Assembly: GCF_003574655.1 (NCBI RefSeq) | Contig: NZ_QNUM01000003.1 | Coordinates: forward strand, 608,414 to 672,413 | Reading direction: 5' to 3' | Length of the DNA: 64,000 nt | From: Cohaesibacter haloalkalitolerans | GTDB lineage: Bacteria; Pseudomonadota; Alphaproteobacteria; Rhizobiales; Cohaesibacteraceae | Part shown: one piece after another, positions 52,369 through 61,224 of the stretch | Layout of the letters: each line of letters opens with the position of its first letter | Numbering within the stretch: position 1 is the stretch's first letter | Position numbers and translations under genes: made by a program | The notes under the pieces: generated by a model | Databases searched by the model: none | The model's input: only the letters and a program-made list of their open reading frames with translations | Told to the model about the DNA's origin: nothing

Positions 52369-53833
52369 CACACCTGATCGCATCGATCTCGCCCCCGGGC
52401 TCAACATTTCCCGCCTCGTCTGCGGCTTGTGGCAGGTTGCCGATCTGGAAAAGGACGGAGACCTGCTCGACCCGGCAGACACCGCCCCACGCCTTGCCGC
52501 CTATGCCGATGCCGGTTTTGACAGCTTCGACATGGCCGACCATTATGGGTCGGCAGAGCTGATCACCGGTGCCCTGCTGGCCGACAGCCCCAAGGACACG
52601 CCGATCCGTGCCTTCACCAAATGGTGTCCGGAGCCCGGCCCCATGACGCCGGAAGTCGTCCGCGCCGGTGTGCAGGAACGCCTTGACCGTCTCGGCGTGG
52701 CAAAGGTCGATCTGTTGCAGTTCCACTGGTGGAGCTTTGAAGACCCGCGTTGGCTTGACGCCATGCATGAGCTGGAAAAGCTGCGCGATGAAGGGCTCAT
52801 CAATGCTATCGGGGTTACCAACTTCGATGCGGCCCATCTGGCGCTGGCACTTGAGGAAGGCATCAAGATCGTTTCCAACCAGATCAGCTTCTCCCTTGTC
52901 GACCGTCGCGCAGCAGGGCCGCTCTCCGCGCTCTGCGCCAAGTATGACATCAAGCTGCTGGCCTACGGCACCCTCTGCGGCGGCTTCATCTCCGAGAAGT
53001 GGCTGGGCAAACCGGAGCCGGTTGAGATCGCCGACTGGAGCCGGATGAAATACAAGCGCTTCATCGACACCGCCGGTGGCTGGGACGCCTTCCAGGCACT
53101 TCTGGCGGCGGCTGATGCGATCGCCAGAAAACACTGTGTTTCGCTTTCCAACGTCGCCAGCCGCTGGGTGCTGGAACATCCCTCGGTCGCAGCAACCATC
53201 ATCGGGGCTCGCATTACAGAGGCCGAACATCGGGCCAGCAACCTCAATGTCTTCAAGTTCGCCCTCGATGCTGAAGACCATGCCGCCCTTGATGCCGCCT
53301 TTGCCGGGATGACACCCGTCCCGGGTGACTGTGGCGACGAATATCGCAAGCCCCCCTTCCTGACGGCGTCGGGCGACCTTTCCCACCATCTCTCCTCCAT
53401 CGCACCGGTCAACCCCTCCGTGCCAGACCCGAAGCTTGATGATCGCGCCCGCGTTTTCTCCGGCTCCAAATGGGAACCTCTGGCGGGATATTGCCGCGCC
53501 ATCCGCGTTGGGGATCGCATTCTCGTTTCCGGCACAACAGCAACGCACGGTGCCGACCATGTCGTCGCGCCAAACGATGCCGCCTCCCAGACAACCTATA
53601 TTCTGGACAAGATCATAGGCGCCATCCGGGCCCATGGTGCCGGACCGGAGCATGTGGTACGGACCCGCATTTATCTCGTTGATGTGGAAGACTGTGAAGC
53701 CGTATCCGTTGCCCATGGCCGCTTCTTCTCTGAAGTCTGCCCGGCCAACACCCTGTTGCAGGTGGCAAAGCTTGTCGGCCCTTACCGGGTGGAAATCGAA
53801 GCGGAAGCCGTGCTACCGCCATCAAAAGCCTGA
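52361..53833 (+). CDS. fusion of aldo/keto reductase and RidA (YjgF) domains
   Basis: A 490-residue two-domain protein; ATG 52361 follows GAAGGA and overlaps the livM stop by eight bases. Domain 1 (about 1-345) is an aldo/keto reductase with tetrad D57 and Y62 (SFDMADHYG), K87 (AFTKW) and H122 (LLQFHWWSFED). Domain 2 (about 370-487) is RidA-like: GYCRAIRVGDRILVSGTTATH, HVVRTRIYLVDVEDCEAVSVAHGRFFSEVCPANTLLQVAKLVGPYRVEIEAEAVLP. The Arg of the RidA deaminase site (ARS in E. coli) is replaced by ANT while the Glu in EIEAEA is kept, so imine deamination is doubtful. The reading frame is continuous between domains. The product may handle a reactive carbonyl or imine made from the imported substrate. 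Confidence 0.88.
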   Translation: MSDTPDRIDLAPGLNISRLVCGLWQVADLEKDGDLLDPADTAPRLAAYADAGFDSFDMADHYGSAELITGALLADSPKDTPIRAFTKWCPEPGPMTPEVVRAGVQERLDRLGVAKVDLLQFHWWSFEDPRWLDAMHELEKLRDEGLINAIGVTNFDAAHLALALEEGIKIVSNQISFSLVDRRAAGPLSALCAKYDIKLLAYGTLCGGFISEKWLGKPEPVEIADWSRMKYKRFIDTAGGWDAFQALLAAADAIARKHCVSLSNVASRWVLEHPSVAATIIGARITEAEHRASNLNVFKFALDAEDHAALDAAFAGMTPVPGDCGDEYRKPPFLTASGDLSHHLSSIAPVNPSVPDPKLDDRARVFSGSKWEPLAGYCRAIRVGDRILVSGTTATHGADHVVAPNDAASQTTYILDKIIGAIRAHGAGPEHVVRTRIYLVDVEDCEAVSVAHGRFFSEVCPANTLLQVAKLVGPYRVEIEAEAVLPPSKA

Positions 53834-53882
53834 TTGGGCCAGTAAGACCCGGCTCCGAGCAACGGTTGCAGCATCGAACACA

Positions 53883-53915
53883 ACAAAGCCGCCCGTCCCC
53901 GACAGGCGGCTTTGT
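53883..53915. terminator. hairpin between convergent genes
   Basis: ACAAAGCCGCC (53883-53893) and GGCGGCTTTGT (53905-53915) form an 11-bp stem between the AKR-RidA gene and the lipoprotein gene. The T-tract is short. Confidence 0.75.
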
Positions 53916-53952
53916 CTTGAATGGCAAGCATCAAACCTTTTGGCTCATCTTA

Positions 53953-55062
53953 TCAGAAACGCGGTTCGGCGCGCTTGATGATCCGAGGCTGACCCGACTG
54001 GATCCTGACAATGTCGTACAGCCGTTCCGTTCGACCGTCGCTCAGGAAACGGAACGAGCCGGTGGTTCCCTTGAACCCGGAGGGAGTTTCCAGCTTCTCT
54101 CGCGTCATTCCCTTTTTGCCGTTTGCCCTTGCCAGCTGCGTCGCCATGGCGATGACGTCGTAGCCATAGGCCGCGTCCTGAGTGAAAGGTACACCGAATG
54201 TCGTCTGATAACGCGAGGATATGAGAGACGTCGCGCTCGTATCTGCTCGCGCCATGACTGCGCCATTGAGCTTGTCCGTACCGTAAGACGCCAGATCACT
54301 GCTGATAATGAACATTTCGGATTTCAGACTGCCCGTCGACAAGAATTCTGCGGCGCTAGCAGCGGCATGAGGCCCAACATCTGCAAAGATCACGGCATCG
54401 GCGCTCTTCAGCACCTTGAGATTCTGCTTGATCACATCACGACCGCGCTGCCCGGACCTCGTTGCAATCTCAAAAAGGCCAAACTCCTCCTCAGAGGACA
54501 ATTGCTTCAGGGCATCATGGAATGCCTGCGACTGCTGGTCAGGCACAACGGCTACGAGCCTCCGGTCACCACTCAACAGAGCAAAATCCACTCCGGCAAC
54601 AAGGCTGGTCATGGCGGATGGCAGAAAGGCATATTGACCAGCTGGCGCTGACCTCGAAAGAGAGACGACCGGAACCTTGCTCCGCTGCAAGGCGCCATCG
54701 ACTGCCGCCACGGTCTCAGAGCTGGCAACCAGATTGATGGTGCCGTTGCGCACTTCCTTTTCGATTGTCCTGGAAAGTGCCCCGTCGACCTTGTTGGCAG
54801 GCACAATCTGCAAGGTCAGGGCCGCCTCACCGAGATCCGTCATAGCCAGCACGGCACCGTTCCGGAAACCGACAGACCGGCTGTCCGACCCCAGAAGCAT
54901 CAGGATCTTGGCATTGCCGGAACCGAAGCTCTCAACCGCCAGATTGTTCGGATATTCGGCTGTCTCGGCGCTTTCAATCTGATTGAGACCGACACTCTGG
55001 CAGGAAACCGTAACGACAGACAAAGCCAGCAGCATCAATGGAAACCAGAATTTCTTTGACAT
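53953..55062 (-). CDS. periplasmic-binding-fold lipoprotein, LpoA/Liv-like
   Basis: A 369-residue exported protein. ATG 55062 (MSKKFWFPLMLLALSVVTVSCQSVG) follows GAAGGA; the Cys at about 21 suggests lipidation, although the residue at -3 is Thr, so the lipobox is weak. The body resembles a type I periplasmic binding fold (ILMLLGSDSRSVGFRNGAVLAMTDLG, INLVASSETVAAVDGALQRSKVPVVSLSRS, TTFGVPFTQDAAYGYDVIAMATQLA, then GTTGSFRFLSDGRTERLYDIVRI), as in alphaproteobacterial penicillin-binding-protein activators. It is the last gene in line behind the type I secretion genes, 118 bases from the RHH regulator. It may help anchor or monitor the envelope; the function is not known. Confidence 0.7.
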   Translation of the reverse strand: MSKKFWFPLMLLALSVVTVSCQSVGLNQIESAETAEYPNNLAVESFGSGNAKILMLLGSDSRSVGFRNGAVLAMTDLGEAALTLQIVPANKVDGALSRTIEKEVRNGTINLVASSETVAAVDGALQRSKVPVVSLSRSAPAGQYAFLPSAMTSLVAGVDFALLSGDRRLVAVVPDQQSQAFHDALKQLSSEEEFGLFEIATRSGQRGRDVIKQNLKVLKSADAVIFADVGPHAAASAAEFLSTGSLKSEMFIISSDLASYGTDKLNGAVMARADTSATSLISSRYQTTFGVPFTQDAAYGYDVIAMATQLARANGKKGMTREKLETPSGFKGTTGSFRFLSDGRTERLYDIVRIQSGQPRIIKRAEPRF

Positions 55063-55180
55063 TTTGAGCAGTCCTTCAGGTGTCATTACGGTTGCTTGTG
55101 AGACAGTGCACGTGCATTCTGGACTGTTTTTGCCTTTAGGCAAACCGGGTAAAACGGCCCACAAACCCGTTCGCCCGCCG

Positions 55181-55804
55181 CTAGAATTTCAATTCGCCGC
55201 GCGGCAGAAGGTAACAGACCAGAACCAACCCTTCATCCTTGGGCATAACGATGGCGTTGATCCGACCTTTGACGCGCCGATTGTTGATGCTCAATGTCAT
55301 GCCGACATTGACAGGGCTGTTGCCGCCCAGTTTCAGCTCTTCCACCAGCTTTTCGATCCGCCGGTCCAGCAGCAATTGCAAATTGGACGCGACCTGTCTG
55401 AGATCCAGCATGTCGAAGGCACGGGAAATAAAGGTCAGGAACGGCTGGTTGAAGGCATGGATTCGACGGTCCTTGAACAGCGTGAAGGCTGGTGTCGGAC
55501 AGGCAAATAGCAGATTTCTGATCACCCGGTCAGAGGTTGATGTTTGCGACAGGTGAACCTGATCAAGGGTCCAGTTCATGCAAAGCACACGCAGGGTGGA
55601 GGTCAGGTTCTTGCTGTCCTCGACACTGTCCTCGGCCTCTTCCACCAGCTGGTGCAAGGGAATTTTGCGTTGCTTGGAAATCATGTCAAGCGTCAGCCAG
55701 AACGCCTGTTCGAGCCGGATCCCGCGGCGGCCGTTTTTTGTTCGGATAGCTCGAAATTTCGGTGTCGATGCCGGATCCTGATTGACCAGTTCTTTTGGTT
55801 CCAA
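55181..55804 (-). CDS. RHH_4-type ribbon-helix-helix protein with PAS-like C-terminal domain
   Basis: A 207-residue protein starting at TTG 55804, six bases after AAGGGGGG; there is no ATG alternative. Residues about 18-60 (FRAIRTKNGRRGIRLEQAFWLTLDMISKQRKIPLHQLVEEAE) look like the alphaproteobacterial RHH_4 DNA-binding domain. The second half (about 95-205) has a PAS-like strand-helix pattern: LLFACPTPAFTLFKDRRIHAFNQPFLTFISRAFD then VNVGMTLSINNRRVKGRINAIVMPKDEGLVLVCYLLP. Its placement 23 bases behind the HlyD gene suggests a regulator of the secretion/adhesin locus. Ligand and target unknown. Confidence 0.65.
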   Translation of the reverse strand: MEPKELVNQDPASTPKFRAIRTKNGRRGIRLEQAFWLTLDMISKQRKIPLHQLVEEAEDSVEDSKNLTSTLRVLCMNWTLDQVHLSQTSTSDRVIRNLLFACPTPAFTLFKDRRIHAFNQPFLTFISRAFDMLDLRQVASNLQLLLDRRIEKLVEELKLGGNSPVNVGMTLSINNRRVKGRINAIVMPKDEGLVLVCYLLPRGELKF

Positions 55805-55827
55805 TGTGTTCCCCCCTTAACGCATCA

Positions 55828-57120
55828 TCATCGTTCAGTCATCGCGACCTGTCTGGCTTTGTTGATCGGCTTCAATAGATAGTTGAGGATCGACTTTCGT
55901 CCGGTGATGATGTCGACGGTGCAGATCATGCCGGGCGAAATATTGAACGTTTTGCTGTCCTTTTCCAAAAACGACTTGTCTGTCTTGAGAAGCACCTGAA
56001 AATAGGGAGCCCCCGAGGTCGGATCGACCAGACTGTCGGCGGTCACGGTTTCAACCGCACCGGAAAGACCGCCATAAATGGAGAAGTCATAAGCGGAGAT
56101 CTTGACCAGCGCCTTCTGACCGCTCTGGACAAAGGCGACGTCATTCGGCGAAATCCGCGCTTCCACCAACAACTCCTGCGAGGTAGGGACGACTTCTGCC
56201 ACGACGGTTCCAGACTGGACAAACGCTCCGATGGTATTGATGGCGAGCGAGTTCACGATCCCGTCGACCGGAGAGCGGATATCCGTTCTGGCAACGCGAT
56301 CCTGCCCACCGCGTGCAGTTTCCTCAAGCACGGCCAGCGAGGCCAGCGTCTGGGTCTTCTCGTTGAGAGCTTCCTTCTGCGCCTGCAGGCTGAGCTCATT
56401 GACCTGAAGGGACGCTTCCTCGATGGCACCCTTGATGCGCTCGACAGAAGCCCGCGCCACTTGCAGTTTGCCTTCGCTTTCATTGAGATGCCGCTCGACC
56501 CGCAAAAAATCCGTTTTGGCAGCCAACCGGCTTTCGACCAGCGGCTTCAGCAGGTCGCGCTCCTGTTTGGCGAGCTCGACATCGCCCTGCAATTGCTCAA
56601 TGCTGGCAAGGGTTTCGTCCAGTTCCTTCTCGCGCTGGATTTTCCGCTGTTGCAGCACTTCCAACGTGTTGGTGAAATTGTCCTTGCGCGCCCGCAGCAG
56701 CCTCTCCTCATTCTCGCAGATCTGCAGAGATGTGGAGCGGACCGTTTCAGGGCAGGTAAACGCCGTATCGAACAGACCGGTTTGCTCCGCCTCAAGTCGC
56801 GCCAGCTTGGCTTCAAGCGCCAGCTTTTGCGCCATCGTCTCCCCCAGACTGGAGCTCATTGTCGTATCGTCTAGCCGCGCAATCAGAGAGCCCTTTTTCA
56901 CGAACTGGCCGACCTTGACATTGATAAGGTCGACAACGCCGGTCTCGGCTGCCTGGACAATCTGGGTCTTGGACGCGGGAATGACCTTGCCAGCACCGCG
57001 AGTGATTTCGTCCACCTCGGCGAAATAGGCCCAGACCACGGCAGTGACGAGCAAAAGCACAATCGAAACCGAAATGGCCTTGGCGCGAATATAGCTTTGA
57101 TCTGTTGCTTTTATTCCCAC
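55828..57120 (-). CDS. lapC: type I secretion membrane-fusion protein (HlyD/LapC family)
   Basis: Periplasmic adaptor linking the ABC exporter to the outer-membrane channel, 430 residues. The start is GTG 57120 with GGGAG eight bases upstream; a GTG at 57180 lies inside the ABC gene. One N-terminal membrane helix (about 11-31) is followed by the lipoyl half-motif GAGKVIPASKTQIVQAAETGVVDLINVKVGQFVKKGSLIARLDD. A long coiled-coil hairpin spans about 80-270 (ELDETLASIEQLQGDVELAKQERDLLKPLV and so on), then comes the second lipoyl part RTDIRSPVDGIVNSLAINTIGAFVQSG. The C-terminus (FNISPGMICTVDIITGRKSILNYLLKPI) is the usual HlyD end. Confidence 0.93.
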   Translation of the reverse strand: MGIKATDQSYIRAKAISVSIVLLLVTAVVWAYFAEVDEITRGAGKVIPASKTQIVQAAETGVVDLINVKVGQFVKKGSLIARLDDTTMSSSLGETMAQKLALEAKLARLEAEQTGLFDTAFTCPETVRSTSLQICENEERLLRARKDNFTNTLEVLQQRKIQREKELDETLASIEQLQGDVELAKQERDLLKPLVESRLAAKTDFLRVERHLNESEGKLQVARASVERIKGAIEEASLQVNELSLQAQKEALNEKTQTLASLAVLEETARGGQDRVARTDIRSPVDGIVNSLAINTIGAFVQSGTVVAEVVPTSQELLVEARISPNDVAFVQSGQKALVKISAYDFSIYGGLSGAVETVTADSLVDPTSGAPYFQVLLKTDKSFLEKDSKTFNISPGMICTVDIITGRKSILNYLLKPINKARQVAMTER

Positions 57121-57145
57121 GAAACGGGCTCCCTGACGAAGGTCT

Positions 57146-59314
57146 CTATTGCTTGTTCTGCGTTCTGGCGACCAGTGCACTCATGACTTTGTCTTTCGGA
57201 CCGTCAGCGATGACTCTGCCCTGATCAAGGACGATCAGACGGTCAACAAGATCGAGCAGAGCGTATCGGTGCGTCGAGATGATCAGCGTTGTCTCACGGT
57301 CGAATGCCTGCGACAGCGTCTGCATCATCAGCTTCTCCGAGGCAGTATCCATGGCGCCGGTCGGCTCATCGAGATAGACAATCTTGGATTTGGCCAACAG
57401 CAGACGTGCCAGGGCAACGGCCTGCTTCTGCCCGCCGGACAACCGCTCGCCGCGTTCACCCACCGGCATGTCATAGCCGCGAGGATGCAGGGACGCGAAA
57501 GCATCGACGCCGGTCTTCTTGCAGATCTCGACGATGTCCTCATCGGTCGCATCAGGATTGGCAAGCAGCAGGTTATATTTCAGCGTTCCGGAAAACAGAT
57601 CGGCATTCTGCCCGGCGAAGGAGACCGCCTTGCGCACCTCCTGCGGGTGATACTGGCGCATCTCGATGCCATCCAGCAGCAAGGTGCCCTTGGTTGGCAT
57701 GTAAAGACCCGCAATCAGCTTGCCCAGGGTGGTCTTGCCCGATCCGATCTTGCCAATCACGCCGATCCGCTCGCCAGCCTTGATAGACAGATTGAGATCG
57801 GACAGAACCGCATTGTCCGTATTGGGATAGGCGAAGCTGACTTTCTTGAAGTTCAGATTGCCCTTGTCGATCACACGATTGACGAAGCCTATGCTCTGCG
57901 GTCTATCCTCGGGCTGCTCCATGATGCGGTCGAGAATCTTCAGTGACAGGAGCGCCTGACGGAACCTGGCGATCGTCATGGTTATCTGGGTGAGTGGCGA
58001 AATCGCACGCCCCGACAGCATGACCACGGCAACGATGCCACCGGTCGTTATGTCGCCGGCCGCGTTGAGATAGGCCCCACCGATAACAATGAAGACGGAG
58101 ACGAGCTGCGAGACAAGCTGTGTTGCAACCACAGCGCCGGACGAGATCTTCTTGATTTCCTCTGACGTCTGGGAAGAGTTGGACGTCAACTCACGCCATT
58201 TGCGCAAGAAGGACGTCTCTGCCCGCAGGCTCTTCACCGTTTCGATCGTAGAGACCGTCTCGACCAGCATCGCATTGCGCTGGGCCGCCTCGTTCGAGGC
58301 TCTGGCCATTCTCTTTCCAATCCGGCCCTGAGCGATGAGCCCGATGACGATGGCCAGAATGAAGGCCAAGGCAGGCACCACCACGAGAACACCGGACAGG
58401 AAGAAAATGACCAGCAGGAAGATGAAAACAAAGCAGAAATCGATCAGCACACTGATCGTATTGGACGTAAAGAACTCGCGCACGAATTCATACTGATTGA
58501 CCCGGTTGGTAAATTCCCCGGTCGCTTGCGGACGCAGCGCCAGCTGGGTGTTGAGCACCTTCTCGAAAATGAGATACGAGATCTTTTCATCTGCCTTGCG
58601 CCCGACATGATCGATAATGACCGATCGCTGAACCTTAAGGATATAGTCGAAGATCAGCGCAAGCATCACGCCCGTCGCCAGAACCCAGAGTGTCGATACC
58701 GCCTGATTGGGCAGAATCCTGTCATAGACATTCATGATGAATATGGGCGAGACCAACCCGATCAGGTTGATGAACAGAGCGGCCATGGCAACATAGATAT
58801 AGTTCTGCCACAGCTTGGCGATGGTCCCCCTCAACCAGTGCGCCTTTTCCAGAACCTCCCCCTCGCCAAGCGTCTTTCGCTCTGTGGAATTGGAGTAGTG
58901 CACGGAAAACGAGATAAACCGTGTGCCGGTAAGTGCCTTGAAATGCTCAAAGGTCAGACCTTTGGATTCCGGCAATGATCCGGAAATGGCAAAGCGGCCG
59001 CTTTCGAGCCTTTCAACAATTACAAACGGCGGGAAGTTGTCCGACAACACCATGAAGGGTGGCTCGGGATGGTCCTCATTGAACAGTGAGCGCCCCCGGA
59101 TGGTTACATCCAGGCCAATTCTGGCAGCGACATGCTCAAAGTCGTCATCGCTCGGATTTTCGAAATCGATAGGGAGCCCGGAAAACAGAACGGTCTCAGA
59201 AGTCGGCCGATCAAAAAAGCGCGCAATATCCTGAAACGCAATGATCAGGGCATGCCTTTTCGAGTGACTTTGGAATTCTACGCGCTCGCTTGCCGCGAGG
59301 TGACTCTGATCCAT
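57146..59314 (-). CDS. lapB: type I secretion ABC transporter (LapB family)
   Basis: Inner-membrane exporter of 722 residues, ATG 59314 behind GGGGAG. The N-terminal 1-150 region is a C39-like domain without visible catalytic Cys/His, as in adhesin-type exporters. Six helices follow (about 168-430; IYVAMAALFINLIGLVSPIFIMNVYDRILPNQA). The ATPase has Walker A GKIGSGKTTLG (about 523-533), signature ERLSGGQKQAVALARLL and Walker B IVYLDEPTGAMD, with the switch His in IISTHRYALLDLVDRLIVLDQG. It lies between tolC-like and hlyD-like genes with short gaps and would export the giant adhesin encoded divergently. Confidence 0.95.
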   Translation of the reverse strand: MDQSHLAASERVEFQSHSKRHALIIAFQDIARFFDRPTSETVLFSGLPIDFENPSDDDFEHVAARIGLDVTIRGRSLFNEDHPEPPFMVLSDNFPPFVIVERLESGRFAISGSLPESKGLTFEHFKALTGTRFISFSVHYSNSTERKTLGEGEVLEKAHWLRGTIAKLWQNYIYVAMAALFINLIGLVSPIFIMNVYDRILPNQAVSTLWVLATGVMLALIFDYILKVQRSVIIDHVGRKADEKISYLIFEKVLNTQLALRPQATGEFTNRVNQYEFVREFFTSNTISVLIDFCFVFIFLLVIFFLSGVLVVVPALAFILAIVIGLIAQGRIGKRMARASNEAAQRNAMLVETVSTIETVKSLRAETSFLRKWRELTSNSSQTSEEIKKISSGAVVATQLVSQLVSVFIVIGGAYLNAAGDITTGGIVAVVMLSGRAISPLTQITMTIARFRQALLSLKILDRIMEQPEDRPQSIGFVNRVIDKGNLNFKKVSFAYPNTDNAVLSDLNLSIKAGERIGVIGKIGSGKTTLGKLIAGLYMPTKGTLLLDGIEMRQYHPQEVRKAVSFAGQNADLFSGTLKYNLLLANPDATDEDIVEICKKTGVDAFASLHPRGYDMPVGERGERLSGGQKQAVALARLLLAKSKIVYLDEPTGAMDTASEKLMMQTLSQAFDRETTLIISTHRYALLDLVDRLIVLDQGRVIADGPKDKVMSALVARTQNKQ

Positions 59315-59401
59315 ACGCAACACACTCCCCTACCGTCAGGATACACTCCTCCCGTACGCCAACCACACAAATCAACACAACATACTGATATCATTAAATA
59401 A

Positions 59402-60859
59402 TCAGTCTCTGCGGATGGGGCTGAGGATATCGAGAGGGAAGTCGTTCACCTGACGTGACGGAGCCCGTTTGTACTCTTTGCGTGTCTCATTGCGTCGGCT
59501 CTTGAACTCATCCCGCGCATAGGCCTCGCTCTGGGCAGGGGCGGCTAGATCAAGGGTGTTCAGCAATTGACCTGTTGCAGCGAGCAACCGGTATTCGGCA
59601 AAGCGTGAAGCATAGACCGCTGTCTTGGACAACACGTCGACATTGAACCGGGTGTTCTGTGCATCGAGAACATCGAGCAAGGATCTCTGGCCAATATCAA
59701 ACTGCTTGCGATAGGAACCGACCAGACGATTGTTCTCGTTGGCCTGACTACGATAGATCTGCGCCAGATTGTTCTGACGAATGCGACGATCCCAGGAGGT
59801 CCGAACAGCCTCCTCGACGTCACGATGAGCCTGGCTCCGGATCATCCGCTGCTCACCGGAGCGGCGAATTTGCTCGCGTTCATTGGCCAGCTTGATCCCG
59901 CCGCGATAGAGATTCCAGCGAGCGACGACACGGGCCTGAAAATCCGTGGTTCTGCCATCGGCACCGTCCAGATCATGCCCGGTGCGCGCCCGACCTTCAA
60001 AGACTACCTCAGGCAGAAAGTCTGCCTTTGCTGCATCCACAAGCGAGTCGGCTGCATCAACATCAGCATTTGCAACCGAGATCCGCGGGTTGCTGCGCAG
60101 GCCAAGATCAATGGCTTCATTCAGCGACTTGGGCAGGGCATAGGCAACGGACTTTGGCATTTGCGGACGCGCGATGGACGTTCCGACCAGCTTTCTGAAC
60201 TGGATATCGGCTGCGGCGAGAGCTTCTTTTGCCTGTTCCACCTTGGCTCGAGCTGCATAGATGCGCTCGGAAACCTGCTGGCGGTCGGCTTCCGTAAGCG
60301 TACCGTTCTGAATGCTCTTGGAAATGCTCGAGGCGATGCTCTGGTGGACCCGCAGGTTTTCGTTGGACTGAGCGACGATTTCAGCCTGCAGCATATACTC
60401 CAGATACTCACGAACAATTTGCAGACCTACGCTTTCAGAGCGCTCAAGCACGCGGAAGGATGCACTGTCAACGCGAGACGCCTGACGATCAATCTCGGCG
60501 CGAGTACGCCCGCCATCGTAAAGCTTCTGAGTGAGAACGAGGCTGACTTCCGAAGGATAAAGCGGATCGTTGTCAAGGCCGGAGGAGCGGCGAGACGGAT
60601 TGTCCAGAGACCGGGCTCCTGAACTGGCTTCCAGATCAACCGACGGCAAATACAGGCCCTTAGCCTGCCGAAGCTCGAACTCGATCGCTTCCCTGCTCTC
60701 CATCGACTCGCCAATTGTCGGGTTCGAAGTGAGAGCTGTTGAAATGGCCTCCTTCAATGAAATCGCTTCGGATGAAGAGGTCGCCATCAAAAGCATCGCC
60801 AAACTGGCTATTCCGGAAGAGAGAACCAGACGAGGTCCCTTACTGCGCATATACTTCAT
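59402..60859 (-). CDS. lapE: TolC-family outer-membrane channel of the type I system
   Basis: Outer-membrane efflux protein, 485 residues. ATG 60859 follows GGGGAT and precedes a signal peptide (RLVLSSGIASLAMLLMATSSSEA, cleavage near SEA-I). Two TolC repeats are visible, the first beginning ISLKEAISTALTSNPTIGESMESREAIEFELRQAKGLYLPSVDLEASSG and the second KSLNEAIDLGLRSNPRISVANADVDAADSLVDAAKADFLPEVVFEG. The end (FDIGQRSLLDVLDAQNTRFNVDV) is the family signature. An arginine/lysine-rich tail of about 40 residues (SRRNETRKEYKRAPSRQ) extends past the usual end. Confidence 0.93.
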   Translation of the reverse strand: MKYMRSKGPRLVLSSGIASLAMLLMATSSSEAISLKEAISTALTSNPTIGESMESREAIEFELRQAKGLYLPSVDLEASSGARSLDNPSRRSSGLDNDPLYPSEVSLVLTQKLYDGGRTRAEIDRQASRVDSASFRVLERSESVGLQIVREYLEYMLQAEIVAQSNENLRVHQSIASSISKSIQNGTLTEADRQQVSERIYAARAKVEQAKEALAAADIQFRKLVGTSIARPQMPKSVAYALPKSLNEAIDLGLRSNPRISVANADVDAADSLVDAAKADFLPEVVFEGRARTGHDLDGADGRTTDFQARVVARWNLYRGGIKLANEREQIRRSGEQRMIRSQAHRDVEEAVRTSWDRRIRQNNLAQIYRSQANENNRLVGSYRKQFDIGQRSLLDVLDAQNTRFNVDVLSKTAVYASRFAEYRLLAATGQLLNTLDLAAPAQSEAYARDEFKSRRNETRKEYKRAPSRQVNDFPLDILSPIRRD

Positions 60860-61224
60860 TCGTTTTTGATCCCCATCCGGCAGACGCCAGTCCCGTACTG
60901 CCTTCAAACATATAAATATAACAATACTATTCCATGGGGAGAGCTGTAAAGCCAAGAAGAAGGTCGCGCCGTACCTTGGTAAAATTACCGACACGCATGA
61001 CCATATCGTGCAATTTTAAATAAACTTTTGAAATAATTTAATTATTGGAATTTAGACCATCGAGATTCTGATCGTTTAATTCAACCACAAAGTGAGAAGA
61101 ATCATCCCGCTCATAGATGTTGATAACGTACAGAATCCCGAAAAATTGGTAAACATCGGGAGTTTGCACCTAAATATTCCGAAAGAAACAGAAATATTCA
61201 ACTACCAATTTAGAGATGAGTCTA
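60860..61224. other. AT-rich intergenic region upstream of the secretion operon
   Basis: About 365 bases, strongly AT-rich, with no supported gene. It must contain the promoter of the tolC-abc-hlyD operon (minus strand) and the 3' end of the lapG transcript. No clear terminator hairpin was found, so lapG read-through into the operon is possible. Confidence 0.5.

Noticed and set aside
50863..52482. 539-codon minus-strand frame opposite livH/livM
   Set aside because: Antisense shadow of two permease genes with clear family motifs.
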